From an uncultured Roseibium sp. (GTDB lineage: Bacteria; Pseudomonadota; Alphaproteobacteria; Rhizobiales; Stappiaceae), in the NCBI RefSeq assembly GCF_963675985.1, contig NZ_OY780957.1, positions 790,001 to 854,000 of the forward strand: a stretch of DNA of 64,000 bases, in the 5' to 3' direction. Of the stretch, positions 27,636 to 36,788 are shown piece after piece. Each line of letters starts with the position of its first letter. Position 1 is the first letter of the stretch. The notes below the pieces were generated by a model that was given only the letters and a program-made list of their open reading frames with translations, was not told where the DNA came from and ran no database searches. The position numbers and the translations under genes are program-made.

Positions 27636-28844
27636 GTGGCGCCCATGGTGGATATGCAGGACATCGACGCGGTGGAGGACTGGCTGATCGAGCAGGCACT
27701 CGGGTCCGCCCTGGTTCCTGACATGTTCGGCGAAATGTGCCAGCGCCTGCGTGACTGTCACGTGCCGGTGGACCGGGCCATGCTTGCCTGGGCGACCCTT
27801 CACCCGCTGATCCGCTCGGAGGTTGCGTTCTGGCAGGCCGGCGAAGCGGTCCGCCACGAACGGATCGTGCATGCCGAAGCAGGCAACGAAGCCTGGATGA
27901 CAAGCCCGATGCGGGCGCTTCTGGACAGTGCCGAACCGACGCTCAGGCGACGCCTGGAGCAGGCAAATGCGGAGCACGACTACCCGGTCTGCCGGGATCT
28001 GGCAGAGGCGGGCTACACGGATTACCTGGCCATCAAGGTCCATTTCGACATGCCTGCCATTGCCGACATGGAGGGCAAAACCGGCATCATCGTCAGCTGG
28101 GCAACACGAACTCCGGGCGGCTTTCCGGACGATGCCCTGCACGCCATCCACTATATTCAGAAGCGCCTGGCGCTGGCAGCACGGGCCAATCTGGAAGCGC
28201 AGATCACCAAAACGATCGCCGAAACCTATCTCGGCACCTGGGCGGGCTCCAAGGTTCTCAGCGGCCAGATCCGGCACGGCGACGGCGAAACCATCAAGGC
28301 CGTGATCTTCTATTGCGACATGCGCAATTCGACCTCGATCGCGGAGGACCTCGGACCGGACGGGTATCTGAAGTTTCTCAACACCTATTTCGAAGCCACT
28401 GCCGGCGCGGTCCTCAAGGAAGGCGGCGAGATCCTCGATTTCATCGGCGACGCGGTCCTGGGCATTTTTCCGATCAGCAACCTGGGCCTGGAGGAAGCCG
28501 GCCGCCGGGCGATTGCGGCCACCGACGAGGTCCGGCATCGGCTGGAAGCCCTCAACCGGACCGGCGAAGAAAAGCATCCGCTGAAAGTGGGCATGGCCCT
28601 TTCCGTCGGCGACGTGATGTTCGGCAACATCGGCGTGTCCACCCGGCTGACCTTCTCCGTCATCGGTCAGACCGTCCACGCCGCCGCCCGGATCGAGGCC
28701 CTGACCAAGGCCGTCGGGGTCGAGACCCTGATGACCCGGGACATTGCCCACCTTGTGCCGGACAGGCAGGAGCCTGTCGGGTCTTTCGAACTGACCGGCT
28801 TTGCCTCCAAACGCCCCCTGTTCTCCCTGAAACCCGCCAACTGA
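27636..28844 (+). CDS. class III adenylate/guanylate cyclase
   Basis: 402 residues. N-terminal 200 residues are a helical and GAF-like sensor region without membrane segment. The catalytic domain runs from about 220: VIFYCDMRNSTSIAEDLG (first metal Asp), LDFIGDAVLGIFPI (second metal Asp) and GQTVHAAARIEALTK. In the last motif class III enzymes normally have VN-x-A-A-R; here the Asn is His while the Arg is kept. It may be a slow enzyme or a variant. The start may be GTG 27636, ATG 27645 or ATG 27654. Confidence 0.9.
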   Translation: MAPMVDMQDIDAVEDWLIEQALGSALVPDMFGEMCQRLRDCHVPVDRAMLAWATLHPLIRSEVAFWQAGEAVRHERIVHAEAGNEAWMTSPMRALLDSAEPTLRRRLEQANAEHDYPVCRDLAEAGYTDYLAIKVHFDMPAIADMEGKTGIIVSWATRTPGGFPDDALHAIHYIQKRLALAARANLEAQITKTIAETYLGTWAGSKVLSGQIRHGDGETIKAVIFYCDMRNSTSIAEDLGPDGYLKFLNTYFEATAGAVLKEGGEILDFIGDAVLGIFPISNLGLEEAGRRAIAATDEVRHRLEALNRTGEEKHPLKVGMALSVGDVMFGNIGVSTRLTFSVIGQTVHAAARIEALTKAVGVETLMTRDIAHLVPDRQEPVGSFELTGFASKRPLFSLKPAN

Positions 28845-28920
28845 TCCCAATCCTCCGGGCCGGATGCATGCCCTGGCAGCGTCAGCCCTTTCAACTCGAT
28901 AGCACTGTTCAGGACCACCC

Positions 28921-29718
28921 ATGACCGACCTTCGCCCGACCGCCCCGGCCCACCTGCCTTATCACGATCAGAAAGGCCCTGAGTCTGCAAAAAACACCCC
29001 GGTTGTTCTCCTTCACGGCTTTGGCGGCGACAAGGCAACCTGGCTGAACCTCCAGACAGCCCTCGCACCGGCCCGCCGCTCGATCGCCTTCGATCTGCCC
29101 GGTCATGGCGACGCGCTGGACTGGCCGAAAATCGGCAACGCCGGCATCGCCGCCAAGGCGGTCAGCCAGTCGCTGGATGCGCTTGAGCTGGAAAAGGTCC
29201 ATCTGGTCGGCCATTCCATGGGCGGGGCCATTGCGGCCCTGATCGCTCTGCGCGCGCCGGAGCGGATCGCCAGCCTGACCCTGCTCGCCCCCGGCGGCTT
29301 CGGCCCGGAAATCAACCACAAGCTCCTGCGCCGTTATGCGGCTGCGACCAGCCCGGACGAAATGGAAATGCTGATGGAGCAGTTCTTTGGCTGGGAATTC
29401 AAACTGCCGCGCCTTCTCGCACGCACCGCGGCGGAATCCCGCGCCCGACCGGGAGCGGCGGCAACGCTTGCTGCCATCGCCGACGAGATCATTGACGGCA
29501 CCACCCAGAAGACACTGCCCCGCGCGGAGCTCGCCGCCCTGCCCATGCCGATAAAGGTCGTCTGGGGCACCCAGGACCGGGTGCTGCCGACCCGGCAGGC
29601 GCACAAGCTGCCCGGCACCGTTGCCACCCATATCTTCGAACGGGTCGGCCATATGCCCCATCTTGAAATTCCGCAGGAAGTCACCCGGCTGATCCTGCAG
29701 AACACGGCCTGCGTCTGA
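28921..29718 (+). CDS. alpha/beta hydrolase
   Basis: 265 residues. Complete triad: Ser in GHSMGGAIAAL, Asp in WGTQDRVLP and His in VGHMPHLE; oxyanion loop HGFGGDKATW. Sequence resembles the E2-less hydrolases annotated near acetoin dehydrogenases and carboxylesterases, but the substrate is not evident. It begins 76 bases after the cyclase and is followed by a large palindrome. Confidence 0.88.
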   Translation: MTDLRPTAPAHLPYHDQKGPESAKNTPVVLLHGFGGDKATWLNLQTALAPARRSIAFDLPGHGDALDWPKIGNAGIAAKAVSQSLDALELEKVHLVGHSMGGAIAALIALRAPERIASLTLLAPGGFGPEINHKLLRRYAAATSPDEMEMLMEQFFGWEFKLPRLLARTAAESRARPGAAATLAAIADEIIDGTTQKTLPRAELAALPMPIKVVWGTQDRVLPTRQAHKLPGTVATHIFERVGHMPHLEIPQEVTRLILQNTACV

Positions 29719-29734
29719 TTCGCACCGGACAGAA

Positions 29735-29810
29735 GGCGGTCGGCAGGAAAACCGGCAGCGAATTCCGCGGCGAACTTTCTTGCGGAAAAAGGCCGGTTTT
29801 CCCGACCGCC
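29735..29810. repeat. large imperfect palindrome downstream of the hydrolase gene
   Basis: GGCGGTCG-gca-GGAAAACCGGC (29735-29756) pairs with GCCGGTTTTCC-CGACCGCC (29792-29810): 19 pairs with one 3-base bulge. A second hairpin, TTCCGC/GCGGAA, lies inside. No T-run follows, so this is more like a REP-type or structured RNA element than a simple terminator. Confidence 0.65.
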
Positions 29811-29957
29811 CGACAAAAACTTCCCTCCGACCACCGCCTCATGATTGTCCTTGCCTAAAAAAGCAGCCCTAATAAGCCGGTTAACAAACGGTAAAGATCC
29901 GGGGCTGGCCGTTTGGCTAGAGGGGCTACTTGGTGCGACCCGGATGAAGGAGCCAGA

Positions 29958-31361
29958 ATGACATCAACTTCTTTGGGGACTGCAGCACAGCTCAAGGATC
30001 CGAATTATACGCCGCCCTTGGCAAAGGCGGTTCCGCTTGGGATCCAGCATGTGCTTGCCATGTTCGTCAGCAACGTGACGCCGGCCATCATCATTGCCGG
30101 TGCGGCCGGATTCGGGTTCGGGTCGAACTCGCCAAACTTCCCGGACATGATCTACATGATCCAGATGTCCATGCTGTTTGCCGGAGTGGCGACCCTGTTC
30201 CAGACGATCGGCTTCGGCCCGGTCGGCGCGCGCCTGCCCATCGTCCAGGGCACCAGCTTCGCCTTCATTCCGATCATGATTCCGCTTGTTGCCGGCAAGG
30301 GTGTCGACGCCATGGCGGTGCTGATGGGCGGCGTCGTGATTGGCGGCCTGTTCCACACCTGTCTGGCACCCTTTGTCGGCAAGATCCGTTTCGCCCTGCC
30401 ACCGCTGGTCACCGGTCTCGTGGTCACCATGATCGGACTGGCGCTGGTCAAGGTCGGCATCCAGTATGCCGCCGGCGGTGTTCCAGCCATCGGCAAGCCC
30501 GAATACGGTAACCTGCAAAGCTGGTCCGTGGCCCTGGTGGTGATTGTCGTCACCCTCGGCTTCAAATTCTTCGCCAAAGGCATGCTGTCGGTTTCCGCGA
30601 TCCTGATCGGCCTGATCGTCGGCTATATCGTCGCCTTCGCAATGGGCATGGTGAATTTCGGCAATGTGGAACGCGCGGCGCCTTTTGCCCTCCCCGATCC
30701 GTTCCACTTCGGCTTCGAATTCTCTCTGGCCGCGGTGATCGGTTTCTGTCTGATGGCGATCATTTCCGCGATTGAAACGGTCGGCGACGTCTCCGGCATC
30801 ACCAAGGGTGGCGCGGGACGCGAGGCGACCGACAAGGAAATCATCGGCGCCACTTACGCGGACGGTCTCGGTTCGGCGATTGCAGGCGTTTTCGGAGCTC
30901 TGCCCAACACGTCCTTCAGCCAGAACGTCGGCCTGATCGCCATCACCGGCGTCATGAGCCGCCACGTGGTGACCATCGGCGCCCTGTTCCTGATCCTCGC
31001 CGGTTTCATTCCCAAGGTCGGCGCCATCATCTCCACCGTGCCGATCCAGGTTCTCGGCGGCGGCGTGATCGTCATGTTCGGGATGGTGGTCGCTGCCGGT
31101 GTCTCCATGCTGTCCGACGTCAACTGGACCCGGCGCAACATGGTGATCTTCGCCGTATCGCTGTCCATCGGCCTCGGCCTGCAGCTGGAGCCCGGCGCCC
31201 TGCAGCACCTGCCCGGTACCGCCAAGGTTCTGCTGTCGTCCGGCCTGCTCCCGGCGGCCTTTCTGGCGATCATTCTCAATCTCGTCCTGCCCGAAGATCT
31301 GACGGACGAACAGACGGATGAAATCGCTGGCGGCCATGCCGGCCATTCGGCAGACAAATAA
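29958..31361 (+). CDS. NCS2 nucleobase:cation symporter, xanthine/urate-type
   Basis: 467 residues with about 12-14 membrane segments, NAT/NCS2 family. The signature QNVGLIAITG (Q-N-x-G-x4-T-G) near residue 318 fits the branch that carries xanthine or uric acid rather than uracil, which usually shows T-R. Proton- or sodium-driven uptake in the inner membrane. ATG 29958 is chosen for the AAGGAG site 5 bases upstream; an in-frame start at 29913 has no site. Confidence 0.88.
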   Translation: MTSTSLGTAAQLKDPNYTPPLAKAVPLGIQHVLAMFVSNVTPAIIIAGAAGFGFGSNSPNFPDMIYMIQMSMLFAGVATLFQTIGFGPVGARLPIVQGTSFAFIPIMIPLVAGKGVDAMAVLMGGVVIGGLFHTCLAPFVGKIRFALPPLVTGLVVTMIGLALVKVGIQYAAGGVPAIGKPEYGNLQSWSVALVVIVVTLGFKFFAKGMLSVSAILIGLIVGYIVAFAMGMVNFGNVERAAPFALPDPFHFGFEFSLAAVIGFCLMAIISAIETVGDVSGITKGGAGREATDKEIIGATYADGLGSAIAGVFGALPNTSFSQNVGLIAITGVMSRHVVTIGALFLILAGFIPKVGAIISTVPIQVLGGGVIVMFGMVVAAGVSMLSDVNWTRRNMVIFAVSLSIGLGLQLEPGALQHLPGTAKVLLSSGLLPAAFLAIILNLVLPEDLTDEQTDEIAGGHAGHSADK

Positions 31362-31376
31362 GGTCCGCAAAACGCA

Positions 31377-31408
31377 AACGCCCGCGCATTGCGCGGGCGT
31401 TTTTTTAT
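31377..31408 (+). terminator. rho-independent terminator after the NCS2 permease
   Basis: AACGCCCGCGC-ATT-GCGCGGGCGTT followed by TTTTT; 11 perfect pairs with a 3-base loop. The convergent oxidoreductase gene ends at 31430. Confidence 0.9.
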
Positions 31409-31429
31409 AACGTCTAAACCCTTCCGAAT

Positions 31430-32617
31430 TCAGGCTTCCGGCAGCAAATCATCGCGCCACATTTCGCCGATCGTCCGCCGTGCCATCATATGCGACCGCG
31501 GCGAGTTGATGCTGTCGACCGCGATCAATTGCCCGTTCTTCAGGTAAGCCACGTAGAACTTGTTGGCGTCCTGAGACCCGACGACCTTCGTGTCGTCATA
31601 GCCGTCGGAAAGACCCGCGATCTGCAGCTTGATGTCATACTGGTCGGACCAGAACCAGGGTAGCGGATCGTAGTCGACATCCTCTTCGCCCAGGAGCGCC
31701 TGTGCCACGGCCTTCGCCTGATCGATGGCATTCTGCACGCTTTCCATGCGCACCGAGCGGCCATAACGATTGGAAAAGAAACGTGTACAGTCACCGGCGG
31801 CATAGATCGCCTCGTCGGTGGTCTGGCCGCAGCCGTCGACGATAATTCCGTTGTCGACTTCCAGGCCGGCGGCCGTCGCCAGGTCGTCGTTCGGCTCCGC
31901 ACCCACAGCCACCAGAACCAGATCGGCCGGCAGGACATCACCGCCGGCAATCCGGACACCGGAAACGCTGCCCTCGCCAACGAAGCCTTCCACGCCCGTA
32001 TTCAGACGAAGATCGACGCCTTTCTCGCGATGCAACTTCGTGAAGTAATCGGAAACCACCGGCGAAACCACGCGCTTCATCGGCCGGTCCAGCGCCTCCA
32101 CCACCGTCACGGACTTGCCCAGTGATTTCGCGACGGCCGCAACCTCGAGGCCGATGTAACCGGCACCCACGATCACCAGATTGCTTTTGCCTTCCAGTTT
32201 GGCGCGGATCGCATCCACATCCGTGATGGTGCGCAGGGTCATCACCCCGTCGAGGTCTGCCCCTTCAAGCGGGACCGACCTGGCCTTGGTGCCCGTGGTC
32301 AGAATCAGCTTGTCATAACCGAGCGTGTCGCCGTTGCTGAATTCGAGCCGCTTGGAGGCGCGGTTGATCGACACCACCGTCGTATCCGGAATCAGGTCGA
32401 TTTTCTGCGTCGTATAGAATGCGGGCGGACGCAGCCACAAGCCTTCCGGGCCGATCTCGCCCAGCAGGAACTTCTTGGAAAGCGGCGGACGCTGATAAGG
32501 GGCGTAAGGTTCATCACCGATCAGCCGGATCGGCCCTTCAAAGCCGCCCTGGCGCAAAGATTGCGCGACCTGTGCTCCGGCTTGCCCCGCTCCAACTATG
32601 ACGATCGTTTCCTGCAT
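31430..32617 (-). CDS. FAD-dependent oxidoreductase, ferredoxin/putidaredoxin reductase type
   Basis: 395 residues. Two Rossmann folds: FAD-binding VIVGAGQAGAQVAQSL at the N-terminus and NAD-binding VIVGAGYIGLEVAAVAKSLG at about 147-166; the later TDEAIYAAGDCTRF binds FAD ribityl. The PYQRPPLSKKFL motif and C-terminal domain match reductases that feed electrons from NADH to 2Fe-2S ferredoxins for P450s or dioxygenases. No partner ferredoxin is next to it. The start is ATG 32617, as the extra 16 codons upstream lack conservation. Confidence 0.92.
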   Translation of the reverse strand: MQETIVIVGAGQAGAQVAQSLRQGGFEGPIRLIGDEPYAPYQRPPLSKKFLLGEIGPEGLWLRPPAFYTTQKIDLIPDTTVVSINRASKRLEFSNGDTLGYDKLILTTGTKARSVPLEGADLDGVMTLRTITDVDAIRAKLEGKSNLVIVGAGYIGLEVAAVAKSLGKSVTVVEALDRPMKRVVSPVVSDYFTKLHREKGVDLRLNTGVEGFVGEGSVSGVRIAGGDVLPADLVLVAVGAEPNDDLATAAGLEVDNGIIVDGCGQTTDEAIYAAGDCTRFFSNRYGRSVRMESVQNAIDQAKAVAQALLGEEDVDYDPLPWFWSDQYDIKLQIAGLSDGYDDTKVVGSQDANKFYVAYLKNGQLIAVDSINSPRSHMMARRTIGEMWRDDLLPEA

Positions 32618-32863
32618 CCCGTTCCGCCTCTCGTATGATCTTGTGCGATCTTGTTTCCTCATCACCTAGCACGGCTTTCCCGCCTTCGCCAGACAGACAC
32701 AACGCCGCGTTACATTCGCAGAAAACACAACACTTGAAACTCCGGGATTCACCGGACCCGGCAAATACGCGTCACTGGCGGTGACAAGCAATCGATTGCA
32801 CTTCATGGCCCGACCGTCTATCAAGTTCCTCCCGCGCAATGTCTCCAATCGACCGGACTTCTC

Positions 32864-33751
32864 TTGAAACGGATCCTCATCCTCGCCGCCCCGGGCGTCT
32901 TCGTGCTCTTGTGGTCGACCGGCTTCATCGGCTCCAAAATGGGCACCCCCTATGCGGATCCCATGGTGTTTCTCAGCATCCGTTTCGCGGCTGTTCTGCC
33001 CCTGATCGCAGGCATAGCGGTGTTTATGGGCGCACGATGGCCGACCGGTGTCCGGGCGATCGTTCACTGCATCGTCACAGGCATGCTCGTGCACGGGATT
33101 TATCTGGGCGGGGTTTTCTGGGCGGTTCACAAGGGAATGCCCGCCGGCGCGAGCGCGATTGTCGTCGGGCTCCAGCCGCTGCTGACCGTTCTGGTCGCAG
33201 CGCCCCTGCTCCACGAAAGGATCCTCCCCAGGCATTGGAGCGGGATCGTCTTGGGAGTGCTGGGCCTTCTCCTCGTACTCGGGCCGAAACTCGGCGAGAC
33301 CGGATCGGGCATCGACGCGGAAACCATAACCGCCGCCTTTGCCGCCGTTGTGGCGATCAGCCTCGGCACGATCTACCAGAAGCGCTTCGTTCCGACCACG
33401 GACCTGATGGCGGCAACCTTCTGGCAATATGTCGGCGCGCTCCTTGTCACCGTACCGGTGGCCTTTACCGAAAGCTGGACCGTCATATGGTCCGGCGAAT
33501 TCCTGTTCGCGCTCGGTTGGCTTACCCTGGTGCTGTCGATCGGCGCCATCCTGCTGCTGATGTTCCTGATCCGTCAGGGCGCCGTTTCGGAGGTCGCGTC
33601 CCTCTTCTACCTGGTCCCGGTCGCGACCACGATCGAAGGCTATTTTCTCTTCGGCGAAACACTGACGCTGGTCCAGATCGCAGGCATGGCCCTGATCGTC
33701 CTGGCAGTCCTCGTCATCCGACGCAAACCGGCCGTCCTGAAATCCGCTTGA
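32864..33751 (+). CDS. DMT superfamily permease (EamA type)
   Basis: 295 residues with ten hydrophobic helices in two EamA repeats (about 5-140 and 150-290). Substrate of such carriers ranges from amino acids to metabolites and cannot be inferred. The start is a TTG at 32864 because no ATG or GTG fits in frame before FVLLWSTGF; this makes the exact start uncertain. Convergent with the YihY gene, three bases between stops. Confidence 0.88.
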   Translation: MKRILILAAPGVFVLLWSTGFIGSKMGTPYADPMVFLSIRFAAVLPLIAGIAVFMGARWPTGVRAIVHCIVTGMLVHGIYLGGVFWAVHKGMPAGASAIVVGLQPLLTVLVAAPLLHERILPRHWSGIVLGVLGLLLVLGPKLGETGSGIDAETITAAFAAVVAISLGTIYQKRFVPTTDLMAATFWQYVGALLVTVPVAFTESWTVIWSGEFLFALGWLTLVLSIGAILLLMFLIRQGAVSEVASLFYLVPVATTIEGYFLFGETLTLVQIAGMALIVLAVLVIRRKPAVLKSA

Positions 33752-33754
33752 GGA

Positions 33755-34624
33755 TCAGGACCCGTCGGATGCCTTTGCCCGCATGATTGCCTTCTGGCGA
33801 AGGATTGCCGCATTGAGTTCCCCGCCCAGGATAAAGACCATGGAGCAAATGTAGAGAAACACCAGCGCGGTCATGATCCCGGCCAGCCCGCCGTAGGTGG
33901 AGACATAGTTTGCAAAAGTCGCCAGATAGGCACCGAAAGCAGTACCTGCGACCATCCACATCACCAGCGTGGCGAAAATCCCGGGCAGGAGATCGACGAA
34001 CCGCCGCTCGCCGGCCGGCAGCAACCAGTGAATGCAGATCAGGCCGATGATCAGCAGGGAGCCCGCAACCGCATAGCGGGCGATATCGATCGAAGCGATG
34101 AACGGCTTCACCGCCGGCACCCAGGCCTCCAGACCCGACAACACAAGCGGCGCCAGCACCACCAGAAACGTGTAGACGATCAACACGATGGCCCCGAGGA
34201 CGACGAGCACCAGCGCTTGAAACCGCAGGAGAATGAAATTCCGCGTCTCCCGCTGGCGATAGGCCCTGTTGAGCGCGGCCCGCATGGCCTCGATACCGTT
34301 CGATGCGAACCAGAGCGCGGCAACGGCACCGAGGGTCAGCAGATCCCCGCGCGGTACGGTCAGCACCCGGTGGATTTCCCGCACGATCGGTTCGGCCGCC
34401 CGCTGCGGCCAAACTTCGAACACCAGATCGGACGCCCGTGTCGCCGCGTCCTCAAAGCCGAAGAACCCCGCAAGGGCCGCGATGAAGATCAGGAGCGGAA
34501 ACACGGCCAGCAAACCGGACAACGCCACATGGCTTGCCATGGCAAACCCGTCGTCGCGATTGAAATGCCCGATAACGTCCTTGAGGACCTGATAGGTCGC
34601 CTTAGCCCAGTTTTTCCAGTTCAT
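33755..34624 (-). CDS. YihY/virulence factor BrkB family membrane protein
   Basis: 289 residues, six hydrophobic helices. Matches YihY/BrkB: MASHVALSGLLAVFPLLIF near the N-terminus, GIEAMRAALNRAYR, and the C-terminal ICSMVFILGGELNAAILRQ. Once called RNase BN in error; the true function of the family is unclear, possibly an inner-membrane transporter. Confidence 0.9.
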   Translation of the reverse strand: MNWKNWAKATYQVLKDVIGHFNRDDGFAMASHVALSGLLAVFPLLIFIAALAGFFGFEDAATRASDLVFEVWPQRAAEPIVREIHRVLTVPRGDLLTLGAVAALWFASNGIEAMRAALNRAYRQRETRNFILLRFQALVLVVLGAIVLIVYTFLVVLAPLVLSGLEAWVPAVKPFIASIDIARYAVAGSLLIIGLICIHWLLPAGERRFVDLLPGIFATLVMWMVAGTAFGAYLATFANYVSTYGGLAGIMTALVFLYICSMVFILGGELNAAILRQKAIMRAKASDGS

Positions 34625-34794
34625 GAATCTGATGTGCCCTGACCGGGGACAAAGGTCAACAAAGAGAGCCTTCTCATCAAAAGCCTATGCACCGAAAGGC
34701 GGAGAAATATCGGCTCGACAAATGACCTGCTGCAACGCAACATAGCTGCGAATTTGGGATACAATAAGCAACGAATGAAAACGGAGTGGCGTAA

Positions 34795-36483
34795 ATGTCG
34801 ACTGCAACCGTGCCGACACAAGAGCCGGGAACCAATTTTTCGGATATGACGGCAAGCGCCGTCTCCAGCCTCGACCGGCTGCTCGACAAGGCGGCGCGCC
34901 AGGTCCGGGCAAAGGTTCTGGATGACGGCCGGATCTCGTCGGCGGCCATGGAACGCGAACAGCGCGCGACCCACGGGCTTGCATGGCTCGCGACCTACGT
35001 GGAGTCCCTGCGCCAGCTTGACGCCTATGCAAAGCGCCTTTCCGAACAATCGCAATACGGCGAACTGGAAGACCTGATCGTCCGCCTCGGCTTTGCCGAG
35101 TATCTGGCGCAGATCTTCGGCGGCATTGCGATGAACCAGGGCGAGATCGTCCGCCTGACGGACCTCGGCCTGACGTTGGAGGACATCGCCGACATCCGGA
35201 CGATGGAGATCGAGCAGCTGATCGCCGCGGGCAGCACCCCGGAAATCCGCCATCGGATTGCCGAACTGATCCGCCACCAGGCCGGCAAGTCGACCTTCGG
35301 CGAGACCGGGCTCGACGAAACTTACGAGCAGATCCGCAATGAAATGCGCCGGTTTGCCGAGGATAACGTCACGCCTCACGCCCATGAATGGCATCTGAAG
35401 AACGACTACATCCCGCTGGAAGTGATCGAGCAGATGTCGGAACTGGGCGTTTTCGGCCTGACCATCCCGGAAGAATACGGCGGACTGGGCCTCGGCAAGG
35501 AATCCATGTGCGTCGTCTCCGAGGAACTGTCGCGCGCCTATATCGGCGTCGGCTCGCTCGGAACCCGCTCCGAGATCGCCGCAGAGCTGATCCTGTGCGG
35601 CGGCACGGAGGAGCAGAAACAGAAGTGGCTGCCGAAGATCGCCTCCGGCGAAATCCTGCCCACAGCCGTCTTCACCGAACCCAACACCGGCTCCGACCTG
35701 GCGTCCCTGAAGACCCGCGCGGTGAAGGACGGCGACGTCTGGAAGGTCTCCGGCAACAAGACCTGGATCACCCACCCGGTCCGCGCCGATGTCATGACCC
35801 TTCTGGCACGCACCAATCCGGAGGAGCCGGGCTACAAGGGCCTGTCGATGTTCCTGGCCGAAAAGCCGCGCGGAACCGACGAGACCCCGTTCCCGGCCGA
35901 AGGCATGAGCGGCGGTGAGATCGAGGTGCTCGGTTACCGTGGGATGAAGGAATACGAGATCGCCTTCGACGGCTTCGAGGTCAAGGCGGAGAACCTGCTT
36001 GGCGGCGAAGAGGGCCAGGGCTTCAAGCAGCTGATGCAGACCTTTGAGGGCGCCCGCATCCAGACCGCTGCCCGTGCGCTTGGTGTTGCCCAATGCGCCT
36101 TGGACCTGGGCCTGCGCTACGCGGAGGAACGCATCCAGTTCGGCAAGCCGCTGATCGACCTCCCGCGCGTCTCCGACAAGCTCGCCCTGATGACCGTGGA
36201 ACTGATGATCGCCCGCCAGCTCACCTATTTCTCCGCCTGGGAGAAGGATTCGGGCCGCCGTTGCGACCTAGAGGCCGGCATGGCCAAGCTGCTCGGCGCC
36301 CGTGTCGCCTGGGCGGCGGCCGACAACGCCCTGCAGATCCACGGCGGCAACGGCTTCGCGCTGGAATATGCGATTTCCCGCGTGTTGTGCGACGCACGCA
36401 TTCTCAACATCTTCGAGGGGGCCGCCGAAATCCAGGCCCAGGTCATCGCCCGGCGCATCCTCGACACCCGCGCGGTGAACTGA
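34795..36483 (+). CDS. mcd: probable (2S)-methylsuccinyl-CoA dehydrogenase of the ethylmalonyl-CoA pathway
   Basis: 562 residues: an acyl-CoA dehydrogenase (from about 170) preceded by an unusual helical N-terminal extension of about 165 residues. This length and the extension are those of Mcd enzymes, which oxidise methylsuccinyl-CoA to mesaconyl-CoA in acetyl-CoA assimilation. Seen: TEPNTGSDLASLKTRA (FAD/substrate region), KTWITHPVRADVM, RIQTAARALGVAQ, and the C-terminal LQIHGGNGFALEYAI. Other acyl-CoA dehydrogenases are about 385 residues. The gene is alone; ccr, ecm and mch are not in the window. Fits with the PHA locus, since both drain acetoacetyl-CoA. Substrate is inferred. Confidence 0.85.
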   Translation: MSTATVPTQEPGTNFSDMTASAVSSLDRLLDKAARQVRAKVLDDGRISSAAMEREQRATHGLAWLATYVESLRQLDAYAKRLSEQSQYGELEDLIVRLGFAEYLAQIFGGIAMNQGEIVRLTDLGLTLEDIADIRTMEIEQLIAAGSTPEIRHRIAELIRHQAGKSTFGETGLDETYEQIRNEMRRFAEDNVTPHAHEWHLKNDYIPLEVIEQMSELGVFGLTIPEEYGGLGLGKESMCVVSEELSRAYIGVGSLGTRSEIAAELILCGGTEEQKQKWLPKIASGEILPTAVFTEPNTGSDLASLKTRAVKDGDVWKVSGNKTWITHPVRADVMTLLARTNPEEPGYKGLSMFLAEKPRGTDETPFPAEGMSGGEIEVLGYRGMKEYEIAFDGFEVKAENLLGGEEGQGFKQLMQTFEGARIQTAARALGVAQCALDLGLRYAEERIQFGKPLIDLPRVSDKLALMTVELMIARQLTYFSAWEKDSGRRCDLEAGMAKLLGARVAWAAADNALQIHGGNGFALEYAISRVLCDARILNIFEGAAEIQAQVIARRILDTRAVN

Positions 36484-36547
36484 GCCGGTTTCTCATCGCC
36501 CCGACCAGACAAAAGCGCGAGCTGGGGGAATGGTCGTGCCGCATACT

Positions 36548-36696
36548 CCCGTCTCTCCCCTTGAGGGGGAGATGTCACCAAAGGTGACAGAGGGGGGTAA
36601 CAGCACCGGCGTCCTGCCCTTGCGTTGCTCTTTGCCGAGAGGTCACCCCCCTCTGTCCGCTATCGCGGACATCTCCCCCTCAAGGGGGGAGACGGG
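36548..36696. repeat. pair of inverted palindromic repeats
   Basis: Left copy 36548-36598, right copy 36645-36696 on the opposite strand, 46 bases between. Each copy holds an outer hairpin (left TCTCCCC-TTGA-GGGGAGA) and an inner one. The outer parts are nearly identical; the inner stem is TGTCACC/GGTGACA in the left copy and TGTCCGC/GCGGACA in the right, so both strands of the stem changed together. It fills the 305-base gap between mcd and the DUF4399 gene. It resembles the short intergenic mosaic repeats of Rhizobiales. Confidence 0.85.
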
Positions 36697-36788
36697 AACA
36701 AGTGGCACGGGTGTCATCAATTTCTTTGCTGGATGTTCAATTACCGCACCGCTTTTGCCGGTCCAACCAGCAAACCTTCCCCAGATAG

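Noticed and set aside
27540..28922. 460-codon minus-strand frame opposite the cyclase
   Set aside because: No domain; the plus-strand frame carries the cyclase motifs.
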